Shown: positions 20,638 through 33,092, counted from the stretch's first letter. The stretch: DNA of 64,000 nucleotides from Erodium maritimum (GCA_963921825.1 OY997589.1:4030001-4094000); one strand, 5' to 3'. Numbers and translations are program-made. Notes: a model not told the origin generated them from the letters alone.

Positions 20638-23600
20638 CTAAGATGCATTTATTGGCTTGATCTTTAGTGGAAGACCCATGGATGGGTAAGGCAGAGGCTG
20701 ACAGGTAATTACTTCCTCTGGATTCATTAGTGACCACTCATATTGAGTCACCAAGTTGTGGATTACCGTGAGTGTATCAACTCTAGCAAACTCATTTCCT
20801 ATGCAACTATGTTGTCCACCTCCAAAGGCAAGGTAAGTAAAAGGCTTTGATACCTTCCTCTCGAAACGAGAAGGATCGAATTTCTCTGGATTCTCAAACA
20901 ATTCTCCGTCCATATGTGTCACACAAGCAACCCAAAGTACCTGTACAAAGTCATACACATTAGAATATAAAATTATAATAGACCATTAACCGTCAACTTA
21001 AGCTTTTAGTTGAGTTGATTATCTAATATGATATCAGAGTTGGTACCTCATGGACACAAGTTCAAATCTCACTATCTACAAAAATACGAATTTATTCTCT
21101 ATTTATCTAATTTGTTTTTAATGGATATGCCTTTATCTTCCCTAATAATAATTCTCATCTGAACCCGTAAATGAGTTTGTCTATTAGGATAGGTGGTAGA
21201 ATATAAAACTATAATTGAGCCTTTAACTATCAGCTTAACCTTTTAATTGAGCTTGACGGTTAAGGTGTCTACCTGCCATCCTTTGGGAATGACGTAGCCA
21301 CCAAAGCTTATGTCCTTTACTGCCTTCCTGAAGCCACCAAAGAGCGGAGGAATGAGTCTCATAAGCTCTTGCGCGATTCGCCATGTGTACTTCATTTTCT
21401 GTATCTCCTCCCAACTCAACTTATAGTCATCACTAGCCTTCCTTTGTCTTATGATATCAAGATGCTCTGATCCCATAATGAGAGTGAGACAATATTAAAG
21501 TATAATCTCATATCAATTAAATATAAGAATCAGCAGCTACTTATAAAGATTCAGGTCACACCCAACTAAAAAAAATTGACATTTTAATTGCTGAAGTAGG
21601 AGAATGTTTAGGTACCTTGAAGAACTTTCTCATAGACTTGAGGATCTCTAGATAACTTCCATATCATCAAGCTCAAGAGAATTGCTGAAGTATCATGACT
21701 AGCAGCCATCAATACACAAAAATTATCGATAACTTCAGCTTCAGAGAGTGATTCTCCATTCTCATCTCTTAGTGCCAATAAAGAAGACAATATATCGCTT
21801 TTAGGACTCAACACTCCTTTAGAGAGTAGCCCTTTTCTCTCCTTAATGATCGGAATAAGCCTTTCGTTGATCCTTTTTCGGGCTTGCATTCCCTTCCCGA
21901 AAACCGTACCGGGGAAGTTCACCGGAAGGGACCAAACGGCCTTGACAGCTATATTCATATCATCCAACAAAGCAACCTTGATGAGGTCGTCTTTGATCCC
22001 GAAAAGGATGTTGCAGGATATGTTGAAGGTGAGCTTTTTGATGAATTGGACACCCTTAATGCTGTCCTTACCCTTGGTTTCGGCTAAAAGTAGAGTCTTT
22101 ACTATATCATCCATATGTCCTATGTAGTTTTGAAGACTTTCTGGCTTCAAGAAGCTTGTTATTGCTCCCTTTATCAGCCGGTACCTAGAAGAGAATTGAG
22201 AGATCATTGTTGGATTAAAATCCTATTATGGACATATATGCAGTTTAATGTACATGTGATCATAATGTTTTATAAAAACTAAAATGACTAACTAGGCAAT
22301 CACGAGAACATCTGATGTCTAAGCAATCTTTGTATGAACCATTGTTGGAATGTTAGACAGATTCTAAGCAACCCTTGTATGGACCATTGGATAGAAGCTA
22401 AGTGGGTTATGAGATATAATCTGAGGACAAAGCCTTATGAGATATAATTTTGAGATTACACGGTTTTCATGGTTTTGAAATTCTGATTGTTAGTGAGGTG
22501 TATTTTGGATTTCTTACACTTTTTTGGATGGAAAGTCTACTTAAAAGTAACGTCGGGTACTAAATTGAATTTTTTTTCTTCAGGATAGTGGTAAAGAAAA
22601 AAAAAAGTATAAAGTGTTAAAATAAAAATGAAACTTTCGTGAGGTATTATAATGAAATTTTCTCTTTCTTTAAAAGTGAGTCAAAACTAGTTTATTGACT
22701 ATAAATACTTATAGATGTATACTAATGAACCATGATATCTTACATCTAACTTTTCAAATACAACCTATTCAAAACCGTGAATTAACTTATTGAAAAGTAC
22801 TATAGACGTTTGGAGTTTAAAAGAACAGTTTAAAGTAAAATGACGTTGAACACGTAACAGATCTTCAAATAACCATAATTTTTTTTATACGAACTCTAAT
22901 TTATATCATTAAAATATCAAATCGAAGATATCTAAAAAAATTACACTATATAAGACTTTTTCCAACAAAATTTATACCCAAAACTCATACCCTTTCTTTT
23001 CTTTCGTAAATAAACCAAGTAATCAAAGCACCTTTTTTTTCCTTCACAACTAATCAAATTTCACTATAAAAAACTTTCTCTCCCGTTTTCGTTAGTGAGA
23101 AGCTCACCCTAGGCCTAGCCCTAGCCCTAGCCGCGTTATGGTGCTTCCTCCTGCCACCGCCGCCGCCACGTCTCCTGCCCAACCGCCACATGGGGTTGGG
23201 TCTGTCGGTCGCGCCGCCCAAGTGTCACTCTGTCCCATCCGGTCGACTCCCTCGCAGACCACGCCCGGTGTGGTGGATAAGTATCAGTGGGGATGATTGT
23301 CTTCGACACCATCTTCTCCCTCCTTCTTCCTCCCCTTGGGCCGGTCTGATCATCTTGAGGTCTCGTCGGACTCAATCTCGTCGATGTTGATGTCGATGGA
23401 ACTTTCTGGTTCGCGTATGGGCAACCTGGTGGGCGCCCTTGGGTAACTTCTCCTCCATGCTACGGGGTGGTCCCTCTCCGCCTAAACCCTAGACCGCCTG
23501 CCCGGGCTAACCATAACCTTGCTCTGGTGCCTAGGTTAGACGGTGTGAGGTATAGGGTTCCAAGGTTTGTTCCCCCTCGAAACCCGGGTAAGGGGGATTG

Positions 23601-25360
23601 TTCGGGACGTGACTGTGTGCTCGGCGTACTCCACGATCACGACGGTGGGGGTCCGATCCCAGTGCTCGATCCGTGATGATTATGGGTTGAGGAGGAGGAC
23701 GGTGGAGGCCTCTTCCAAGTTTTCTCGGCGAGGCTGGGCGCGGAGGCAGATTAGGATCTGGATACCTACGGTGGGGATGATCCCGAGCCTGATCGTGGGG
23801 TCGGTGGCCCTCCGTCTCTGGTCTCGAGGAGGGATGCACTCTATGGCGAGAAGGATGATGATTCTGTACGAAGGCCGGTTAGGACGTCGCCCCCGCTACA
23901 GTATCCTCATAGCCACCTTTCGGTATATCAGAGGGGTCTACTGCGACATATTCCGGCGAGAGGGCCTCGTTCCCGTGTGAGCCAGCGGGAGTTCCAACCG
24001 TCATCTCACGCTTGGATGGGGCAGAGGTCCCTCGGGGCTCGCGAAGACGGAGCTACACTGAACTGGGATTTGGAGGGGGTTGCCCCAAGCCCGCTACCGT
24101 TGGACCCGATACCTAAGGCCAGGTTGTCTCGAGGAAGGGGAACCGGCATAACAATGGACCTGATACCCAACCCGGGTCCCCGATATCTTACCTGGGACAC
24201 CAGCCAGCCGCTCGCGATAGGTCTTCTTGGGCGGTCCACCCCAAACCCTACAACTTTTGTACACGCGAAAATTCTGTAGGGGTCGAGTGGTGATCAGCTC
24301 TCTACTGATTCGATTGTTGACCCCCTGCCACGGGAGCGTGGTGGGTTTGGAGGTGGAGGACGCGCACATCCGGGGGCGCGATATGTTGAAGTTCCATCGC
24401 CCTTGACCCATGGGAGCGAAGCTGATGGAGCGCTGAAAAGGATGGCGTCAGCTCCTATGTGGGGCGACAAGTTACAAGCGGGGAAGAAGCCCCGCCGGGA
24501 GGGGATGATATACTGCCTAAGCATCGGGGACTGGTCCTGGGAGGGGTCCCCAGACGATGTTTTACCTCCCACCATCACCACTGTTGAGATCTCTTATTTT
24601 CGGTACCCTGTCCTCCCCTCCGTCTTTGCCCAAGGGGCGTCAAAATACCGTCTGTGACGGTTCTGGTAATACAAGGCTCAGTGAACCGTTGTTCATTTAT
24701 ACTGACCTTTCGTGGTCGAAGAGCATGTTCCTCGATGCACATTAATGTAATCGATTGTAAAAATCATAATATAGCGCCTTCCGCTCAAAAAATATAAGAT
24801 TTTTTTCAGGATAGGTTATGGCGTGACATACTCTAAATCCCCTAAATCCGTCCATGTGCACAAAACTATCCATTCTGGCGTATGTAAGGTAGGGGGGCAA
24901 AGTTAAAGGTTAACCTTTGGCGTAAGAATTTCATGTTATATTGCCGACAAAAAAAGAGCTACACGAAATGAAGTAGCAAAAGAATTGCAAGTAGTCTTTA
25001 CCTAGGGCCGGAGACCTCAAGCATACTGTGCTTCCCGGCGATCTTGCTGACGGTAAGAGGTTGATTGCCGGCAAGAACATCATCATGTGCACTTAGCACG
25101 AATTTGTTACCGGCCTGGCCAACAACGACAACGGTTGGAGTACCCATGAGAGACGTTTTGAAGATCGGCCCATGTTTTGTTATCCTCTGGTTCATCCATT
25201 GAAGGCCTCCATCTTCTCTCTGAGCCTTGAGGAAGCTCAGTGTCTCCCCAAGTATGGGCACTCCCATAGACCCCCCGGGAAGGTTCTTACCTCCACTTCC
25301 TCTCGAGAGATACACAAAAATGAAGGCTGAAACGATGGCTATCAGAACTAGGTACGACAT
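20638..25360 (-). CDS. Cytochrome P450, CYP85 clan (CYP716/CYP728-like), tandem copy 1
   Basis: Four exons on the minus strand (25360-25002, 22184-21616, 21466-21273, 20940-20638) give 474 residues with all introns GT-AG. It has an N-terminal membrane anchor (about residues 2-20), a proline-rich LPGGSMGVP hinge, I-helix ASHDTS (about 283), K-helix ELMR (ExxR, about 343), FDPSRFE, and heme motif [10 protein letters not shown] with the cysteine near 417. The start at 25360 is chosen to match the paralogue; an upstream ATG at 25393 would add 11 residues. The family oxidises triterpenoids or other terpenoids at the ER; this protein's substrate is unknown. The usual heme-motif Arg is His here, as in CYP51s. 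Intron 1 (2.8 kb) holds a GC-rich insertion and a SINE. The promoter lacks the clear TATA box of copy 2. Confidence 0.88.
20975..21130 (+). repeat. SINE-like repeat in intron 3 of P450 gene 1
   Basis: Contains CTTTTAGTTGAGTTG and TGATATCAGAGTTGG followed by a B-box-like AGTTCAAATCT. The same unit recurs, in either orientation, near 25735, 30640, 39285, 40205-40380, 41790 and 42680. This is a dispersed tRNA-related family. Confidence 0.5.
22963..24791 (+). mobile_element. GC-rich insertion in intron 1 of P450 gene 1, probable retroposon
   Basis: About 23100-24700 is strikingly GC-rich compared with the AT-rich intron. The right end is a short A-run (CTCAAAAAATATAAG). ATATAAGACTTTTTC at 22948-22962 and ATATAAGATTTTTTTC at 24792-24807 may be a decayed target duplication. 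Many frames are partly open, but I recognise no domain. Boundaries are uncertain. Confidence 0.42.
24830..24957 (+). repeat. SINE 3' part in intron 1 of P450 gene 1
   Basis: GTAAGGTAGGGGGGCAAAGT...GGTTAACCTTTGG...ATATTGCCGAC and an A7 tail match, with divergence, the copy near 31795-31935 in the paralogue's intron 1. Confidence 0.5.
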
Positions 25361-25829
25361 CGTTACTACTCTTGGTAAGATCCTAAGATACAACGTTGTA
25401 CAAAGGACACGTTTTTAAAAGGGCAATCGCGTGCTCGACTTTTCAATGCATTAAAAGTACGTAACTTCTCCCTTAATTTGTTTGGGCCTACATGGTACTG
25501 CCGATGAACATGACAGAGCTACTTTTGTCATGTCCTCTTTGAAAATACAAAACGTGCTTCTATTATAATCTTATACTTTAAATGACTTGGTCTTTTGATA
25601 TGGTATTAATTTAGTGATATAGATTTAAATCTAACTATTTCTTTTCTTAGACGGCGTATTTCTTTATCTAAATAATTCACGTTTAAATTCGCAAATGAGT
25701 TTTTTGTGGAGACCTATATTACAATATAAAATTATGATTTGGATCTTTAGTTATCAACTTAAACTTTTAGCTGAGTCGGTTTTCTAATATCCTCTACACC
25801 GATGTCTAGAAGATTAGATCCTCTGCACA

Positions 25830-26545
25830 TTTTTTTTATCAGCGCATAAAATTTATTGATAAAGAGAAACTTTCCAAGGAAGAAAGCAACTCAAGGTCAA
25901 AACGACCAAATATAACAATTACAAAGGAGCTCCCGGCAATGGAGCTTAAATGCATATACCTTTAAAATCAAAAGGAGAGTAGTCCTTGAAAATAAAAAAT
26001 ACGAAAACACGATCAAAGAGAAAACCAATCTAGGTATTTTCTTGATACCCGGTACAACACCCTTAGGAGGTATCACAACCACATGGCACAAATCCGCCGA
26101 GGAAGGAACAACATGAACCTTTTCCCGACTCATGGAATGCGTCATAGGCTTAGAATAAGTGACGATACCATTAGACGTCTTAGCAACCCACCCTTGGGCA
26201 ACGAGGGTTTATTCAAAGCGTCTTTCCACAGACTACCTTGTTCCCCGCCATCCGAGTTTGAAGGTAAGACGTCCAACTCAGTCGGCACCACCAATTGGAC
26301 CCCACTCCCTCTAAACGGGTCCAAAAAATCTAAACTAAAATTCTGGGGCCTCAAAAGGGCCTTTTCAGCTGGGCCAACCTCAACAACCCCTTCCACACGG
26401 GCTGGATCCACCTGCACACCAGAGCCCAGACCCAATTTCAATTGGGCCTCACCAACTTCAGCTCGATTAAAATCTGAAACAACCATGTCAGCATCTTCTT
26501 CTTCACGCTGCTCAGAGCCAGAATCGCGAGAATAAAATTTGAAGT
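25830..26545 (-). pseudogene. LINE fragment (ORF1 end and 3' tail)
   Basis: On the minus strand an open stretch (about 26535-26142) contains a SLWKDALNKP motif that recurs as SPWKDALEKP in the LINE ORF1 remnant at 43780-44880. It is followed by non-coding tail sequence and an A8 end (T-run at 25830-25837). This is a 5'-truncated LINE with ORF2 missing. Confidence 0.55.
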
Positions 26546-27370
26546 CTTGTCGTCATATTACACTCCAGACCCATTACTCAATGTCCAAGAAAATGACTCG
26601 TAGATCGTATTATGCTATACTTTCATTTAAATGTTTTGAGAAATAGTAATATACGTAGGTTCTGTATAATTCCCGAGAATTAGGTTGTGTCTGTGGACAG
26701 TACGATCAGAAAATTACATACCGTTTTCGATAGCCAATAAAGTGCAATTTTTTCAGAGGTGGAACTCGATGACATGAGGAGTGAATAATAAATATGCGTC
26801 CGGTCGACTCATTTTATGTTTTTTTAACAACGTTATTTTCTACTAAATTCGATTTATTATAGGGATATTAGATTTGGAATGTTTTTTTTACCACTGCTAT
26901 CGCTTCCAAAGTATACTACAATTTGAACGTTGATTCAGTGCTGATTTGCTTTTACACATGCCTAATTAGACCGGAATCGATCTAATCCCACTATAGACGG
27001 TCTAACGTTCTACTAAACTCTATCCTGATATCGCATTTCGAAAGTTTGTGTGGACACTTCCACATGCCGCACGGACCTCTGAGCCCGTGACAATATGACT
27101 TTCCTAAATACATGTGTAAACAGTGACAGAGAAAGGTGGGCCGAGAGAGGAAAAGTATGAGAGGTAAGGTGTGGTTGGTGACGAAGGAAGAGGTTGAGAA
27201 AGCAATGTTGGAGAGATAAGGTTCTGAAGGTGAATGACAAGTTAAGATCAATGGGGGAGAGATAAGGTTAATGAATGTAGAGATAGGTGTGTGAGCGGTG
27301 GTATTTGAACCGCGTGGATTGATCTTGCATATTCTTTTGAATGTATCATATGAAATTAACAACTGATATT
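26546..27370. other. Intergenic, nothing recognised
   Basis: AT-rich; short minus-strand frames near 26991-27362 show no recognisable domain. Confidence 0.45.
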
Positions 27371-28250
27371 AAATACGCTCTCTCAACCGATTTTAAGTCT
27401 AAGTAGCCGGCAGGCCCGCCACCATCCTCTGTTGTTTGCCTTAACGATGGTGATTTTGGGTTTCGGCTTGGGTCGCTGTCGACGGTGGCTCTTCTCTCAA
27501 TCACTCGCAGTTATCCGTAGCTCTTCTTTCCTCTTCTCGTAGTTCTCTGTCCCTTACCTTTCTTCACCGACGTTTGGCTTTGTTTTCGGGGTTGGGGTCA
27601 GTAGAAGTTGCAGATCTGGAACTCCGTCTAGATTTACTTCTCTACCAGTGGTCGTCGGCCATGGAGCTGGGGATTCAGCCGTCAGACGGTGTTGGGGATG
27701 ACCTCGCTGGTAGTCTCACCTCTCCGACTGCTAGCTCGCTTCTTCTGATCTGTTTCGGAGTTTTGGTCGAGGTTTCGTCAAATCTGGACCGTCTCGTGTG
27801 GGTGACGTCCTGCTACATCAATGGTTGTGGCGTGGTGCACACGAAGTTGGCATCCGATTCGATCTCGCCGGAAGCTCAGAGTGGGTTGTTCTTTTTGGTT
27901 TTGGTTTGGTCGGGTTGGGTTTATCCCAAATAATTGTACTTGTTACAGCTTGGTGTGCATCGGTTGCACGTTTGTGTGTGCCGATTGCACTTTGGTGTGC
28001 TTGTTATGTGACATTTATGGTGTGCACTTGTTGCACTTTTGACGTGCACGGTTTGGTTGCACATTCTGGACGCATTATGATGCGCTGCAGGTTTTGATTA
28101 GGGGTCGGTAGTACTATGTTCTAACTTGTCTAGAGTCTCTAATATTTTTCGTTGTGCTTGTGCGATCAACATTTGTAAGTTGTGAAGGATCATGTGTATG
28201 TTTTCACCGAGTGATATATAAAATCCAACAATGCTATTTTCCTGAAAAAA
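27371..28250 (+). mobile_element. Probable poly(A) retroposon
   Basis: A GC-richer leader is followed by an open frame at 27574-27933 with no recognised domain, a GTGC/TGCAC-rich tail (about 27950-28080) and an A6 end near 28245. ACAACTGATATTA (about 27359) and ACAACCGATGTTA (about 28251) may be a worn target duplication. Confidence 0.4.
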
Positions 28251-28289
28251 ACAACCGATGTTATAGTTTATATAAATGATACATTTTGT

Positions 28290-28465
28290 ACCGATTGGAT
28301 AATTCATGGATTGTCCGGATCCAATCCTATATCTGTCCGAAAACATGCGCGAATATAATATTTTTCAACCCGTATTTGACCTAAAATCTTTACAATAAGT
28401 CATGATCCGATCACGGGTTAGGTCGGCTTGTAGATGGGTCACGAATTATTTGCAACCCCTAATAA
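28290..28465. repeat. hAT-like element fragment
   Basis: Ends in TTGCAACCCCTA near 28460, the inverse of a TAGGGGTTGCAA-type hAT terminus, with GGATCCAATCC/CGGGTTAGG subterminal words. The other end is unclear. Confidence 0.35.
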
Positions 28466-28869
28466 GGTATATACAATAAGTTAATCTGACTATCTGTTCA
28501 TCGCTAGAGAATCTTATACACAGATACAAATAGTATTCAATATGGAAAAGTAATATTATGCACATAATTATCGTCAACCATGAACAATGTATAATTAAGA
28601 AAAGGAACGAGTGTACCCTTGAATGAGAATTTCACTAACAATGATTTACTTGTGGGGAAGGAAGAAAATAACTTGTTTTTTTGGTAAGATTTACAAGGTG
28701 GATGAAGATAGGCAAATTTACTTTGTAAGGTTGATTTATCAAGAAATATTTGGTCTCAAACCTGTACTTATTTAGAAGTGAGGGAGCACCTAAACATTTT
28801 GACTCCCACTTTGAGAAAGACCCAAGAAGAGAACAAGAGAGAGGCCTAAAATTGGGAATAAAAATAAGG

Positions 28870-28965
28870 ATTGACGTACCGTTGCTGGGACTTGACCCGG
28901 GTCTCATGAACTCAAATTCAAGTGTTTGACCAGTTGGACAAACAAGCTTTAGTAGAAGATATATT
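28870..28965 (-). repeat. tRNA-derived SINE head
   Basis: On the minus strand GTCCAACTGGTCAAACACTTG (A-box-like) and GGGTCAAGTCCC (B-box-like) are spaced as in a tRNA. The region cannot form an intact tRNA acceptor stem, so it is read as a SINE rather than a tRNA gene. Confidence 0.45.
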
Positions 28966-28989
28966 TGGACTCGCATCTTATACACGCTT

Positions 28990-29340
28990 GAATCAACTAA
29001 GAGAAGAATAGGAAGTGCCGGTCGGGGGGAGACACCGGTCTAGACGACGAGGCGAGGAGAAAGGGCCGAAGAGTTCCGGGCCGAAGTAGATCCTTCCAGA
29101 TCCGAAACCCCCAAACCACTACAACTGCGACATCCAAACAATCGCAGCAAACTCTGACGGAACGAGGTTCCACCGACGACAAAAAACAACCGTGGAGACA
29201 AATAGTATGAAGAGGAGGAGAGAGGAAAGAACAAGGGGGAGATGGAGAAAGGGGTAAGGTTACCACTACTCATAACCATGGCGGAGACCATGGCGTCACC
29301 AATTAAAAAAGAGAACACCATTAATGACAGATAGGATTAA
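28990..29340 (-). other. GC-rich block, possible retroelement leader
   Basis: Compositionally distinct, with overlapping minus-strand frames but no recognised domain. Confidence 0.3.
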
Positions 29341-29717
29341 AGAAGAGGGTAGAAACTTTTGGGAGAACCTAGTTTCCTTGGCCCCATCGAAAGAATACTT
29401 TTATACGGTAGAATACAAGTAATTTACATGAAAAACAGAAGTGAATGGTAGAAAAAGAAGTTTTTTTCAAATGCCACATAATTAAGCTAAATATCACAAT
29501 ACTTCTTATAACAAAAATGATTTGTTTTAGAATCAAGATGTAATTACGTGGTTGTTCTTGGAGGCGCATTGCACCACAATGATTAACACTTCATCGAGAT
29601 ATCTATGCATAGATTGAAAGCTTTGATGCATCTTATATTATTATTGTCCCGTTACGGTACATTTGTGGCACGAAGCTTTCGCTATGTTATGATCAACACG
29701 ACTCCACACAAATCTTC

Positions 29718-32700
29718 TTAAAATGCATTTCTTAGTTTGATTTTGATCGGAAGACCCATCGATGGGTAAGGCATCGGCTGGCGGGTAATCCCCTCCTCCG
29801 GGTTCATCTGCGACCATTGGTACATAGTCACCAAGTTGTGGATCGTAGTAAGTGTCTCAACTCTAGCAAACTCATTTCCTATGCAACTACGAGGCCCCGC
29901 TCCGAAGGGAATGTAAGTGTAAGGCTTCGATACATTGTTCTCGAAACGACAAGGGTCAAATTTCTCTGGATTCTCAAACAATTCTCCGTCCATGTGTGTC
30001 ACACAAGAAACCCAAAGCACCTGCACAAAGTCATGCACTTTTTCAGTTTTGCACTTTTGTTTTGTTTCGGGTTTTATTCCCGCAGCTCCTTCTGAGAGCT
30101 CCCATGTAATGGTTGTCTTTGGTTAAATCCTGCTTGGATCTAACTTTTTTCTAATAAATTTTTTCGAGCTTATCCAAAAAAATATGTTTAGTCTCTCACG
30201 TTGGACTTTAAGGTACCTACTTGCCATCCTTTGGGAATGTCGTAGCCATTGAAACTCGTGTCCTTCACGGCCTTCCTGAAGCTACCGAACACGGGAGGAA
30301 TGAGTCTCATAAGCTCTTGCGCGACTCGCCATGTGTACTTCATCTTCTGGATTTCTCCCCAACTCAATTTGTCGTCACCTTCCTTCCTTTGTCTTAAGAT
30401 GTCAAGTTGTTCTGAAACCATACAATACTCATCAACAAACTTATTTACGAGTTTGAAGGTAGATTATTAAGATGAGAGACAATTCGTTGAAAAGAAGGAT
30501 AAAAGCTTTTGCAGAAGACATAATAGAAAGCCTATTAAAGAACATAGACTAATAGTAGAGAAAAAATTATAATTTTGTAAGACAATGAGACTTGGACTCG
30601 TATTCACGTGGAATTATGTTCTAATACTATATCAGATGATCAATTTAACTAAAAGCTCAATGTTACGAGCTCCTTTAGAGGAATCAAGGTGTTCTTCTGA
30701 TAATCTGATGTCGTTTGTTTTTAGCTGCATGTGTTGTCAATGAAACATTTTTTTATCTTTAGGAAAAAAAAACTAAAGCCTGAGCTTATAGTTGAAAAGT
30801 TTTATTAAAATTTTATATTCTAACAGTTATACTAACATGTATTGTTATATATATTTATTTATATGGTTACCTTCAAGAACTTTCTCATAGACCTGAGGAT
30901 CTCTAGATAGCTTCCATATCATCAAGCTCAAGAGAATTGCAGAAGTATCATGACTAGCAACCAAGACCGTAAAAAGGTTATCAATAACTTCATCATCAGA
31001 GAGTGGCTCTCCATTCTCATCTCTCAGTGCCAGTAAAGAAGACAAGACATCGCTAGTTGGGCTTGTCAGTCCTTCATAGAGTAGCACCTTATAAGAAAAT
31101 ATAGATTAGTATATTGACAAATAAACAAATTCAAATAAACGAAATAATTACGAAACAAAATAAGAAATAACATTTCCAAATCAGTTAATTTATTGATTAC
31201 AGATTATGAAATTAAACGAGTCATAGCAATCTATTTTTCTTAAGACACTTGACTGTTATGTATGGGCAGCAGTCTTTCAAGATAAAATGATTAACGTCAA
31301 CGACCACAACTCCGTAAAGAGAACTCACCAGGACTAAGTTATAATAAAAACGTAATTAAGAGAGAAAGCAATAATATCAGAGAGTAGCACCTTTCTCTCC
31401 TCTATGATCGGAACAAGCCTCTCCGCGATCCTCTTCCGGGCTTGCAGGCCTCGCCTGAAAACCGTGCCAGGGAAGTTCACGGGGAGGGACCAAACGGCCT
31501 TGAAAGCTATGCTGAAATCGTCGAACAAAGCGACCTTGTTGGGTTCGTCTTTGATCCCGAAAAGGATGTTGCAGGCTACGTTGAAGGTGATCTTTTTCAT
31601 GAACCGGACAGCCTTGATGCTGTCCTTGCCCTTGGTTTCTGCTAAGAATAGTGTCTTCACCAAATCGTCCATCTGTCCTATGTAGTTCTGGAGACTCTCC
31701 GGCTTCAGGAAGCTCACCATTGCTGCCTTTACCAGCTTGTACCTGAAAGAGAATTGAGAGATCATGAGCGACTCTTGTATCGAAACAGAAAGGACGTCCC
31801 AGTGCACGAGACTCACTATTTCTTTAAGATCAAGGGTTCGAATCTTTTCTATTTGGAAGCAAGTGTAAGGTGGGAGCTAAGTTAAGGGTTAACCTCTGGT
31901 TAATTTAGAATAAGGTTTTATCATATTGCTGAAGTTGAACTCATATAAAAAAAGAATAAAGCTGGGTCACATTCAACTATAAAAATTGAATTTTTAGATG
32001 TGAAAGTCCGACCCAATATAAGTAACAAACAAATTTATACAGTGTCAGAGTTGGTTCGACTTAAGGCTAGTTTGTCGCTTCTACCTTGTGGTATTTGATA
32101 TTTTAATTGTATAAGCCTAACATGATATATATATTTTTTGAAAGGGGCCTAACACGATATAAGTAACAGATATGGGTGGGTTCTTTATACAACACTTCTC
32201 CTTAGTAGGGTTTGACATTTACACGTAGTTCATAACAATACTGAACATCTGCATACATACTTGAGACTATATATATATTTTTTATCAGCAAGAATAAAAA
32301 GAGGTACTGGTTATGAAAAACCAGCTCAAGGGAGCAAGCCCTCAACAATATACGTACAAGAAGGAGCAATTCATAGCGAAGTTGCTAGAATTCTCAGGTG
32401 AAAAACAAAGAAAAGAATATCTATAATCTTGATTTACCACACATTAAGCGCAAAAACAGACACTGGCATTTCAATCAAAGGAACCCAAAGAAGAAACAGA
32501 GAGGACAGATGAACGAAAATGACAAACGAGTAGTGAGCCAAACCAGTGTAATACCATGTAAACTTTGTTTCTAAGACGAACTACTTATATCGGGTCGTTT
32601 TCACTACTAAAATGTCAGTTTTGTTAGTTGAGTGTGACCATAATCTTTAGTTCATGTTGTATTGCTGATGAAATAAAAGATCTAAACAAAGTAATCCAGC

Positions 32701-33092
32701 TATAGAATTGCAAGCAGACTTTACCTCATGCCAGTGAGCTCAAAGATATTGTACTTCCCAGCGATCTTAGAAACGGTAAGAGGCTGCTTGGAAGCAAGAA
32801 CATCATCATCAGAACCAAGCACAAACTTGTTACCAGCTTGACCAACAATGACCATGGTTGGGGAACCCATTAGAGAAGATTTGAAGATCGACCCGTGTTT
32901 CGATATCCTCTGGTTCAACCATTCAGAGCCTTGGTCTTCTCTCTGGGCCTTAAGGAAGCTCAGTGTCTCCCCAAGTAAGGGGAGTCCCAGAGACCCTCCG
33001 GGAAGGTTGTTCTTAGGTCCACTTCCCTTCAGGAAGACCCTAAGAAGGACAGCTGAAACCAAAGCAATTGCTATAAACAAAAGGATTGACAT
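29718..33092 (-). CDS. Cytochrome P450, CYP85 clan (CYP716/CYP728-like), tandem copy 2
   Basis: Five exons on the minus strand (33092-32725, 31742-31391, 31087-30871, 30411-30221, 30020-29718) give 476 residues. It is clearly paralogous to the gene at 20638-25360. It has an N-terminal anchor, LPGGSLGLP hinge, ASHDTS I-helix, ELMR, FDPCRFE and a canonical FGAGPRSCIG heme motif. All junctions are GT-AG with matching phases. Exons 2 and 3 together are 569 bp, exactly the length of the paralogue's single exon 2. The intron between them is the candidate gain described in the findings; if it is not removed, translation stops after about 15 extra codons. ER-bound oxidation of a terpenoid-type substrate is the family role; the actual substrate is unknown. 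Confidence 0.88.
30040..30186 (+). repeat. LINE 3' tail in intron 4 of P450 copy 2
   Basis: CGGGTTTTATTCCCGC...CTTGGATCTAACTTTTTTC...GAGCTTATCC and an A7 end match, inverted, the fragment at 47781-47893. It is a severely 5'-truncated LINE copy, antisense to the gene. Confidence 0.6.
31088..31390 (-). other. Extra intron in P450 copy 2, flanked by 13-bp direct repeats
   Basis: The 303-bp segment has donor AAG|GTGCTA and acceptor TTTTCTTATAAG|GTG. AGAGTAGCACCTT occurs exactly at 31078-31090 and 31381-31393 (plus strand), one copy straddling each splice site. The interior is AT-rich, with no inverted termini and an in-frame stop. Confidence 0.8.
31795..31945 (+). repeat. SINE copy in intron 1 of P450 copy 2
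   Basis: A GGGTTCGAATC B-box (about 31826) is followed by GTGTAAGGTGGGAGC...GGGTTAACCTCTGG and ATATTGCTGA. Same family as 24830-24957. Confidence 0.5.

Noticed and set aside
23136-24745. Chain of open frames in intron 1 of P450 copy 1 as a nested gene
   Set aside because: Frames are open on both strands because of high GC, none carries a recognisable domain, and the block looks like an insertion.
28870-28965. tRNA gene
   Set aside because: A- and B-box-like words are present, but the acceptor stem and anticodon arm do not pair. A SINE head is more likely.
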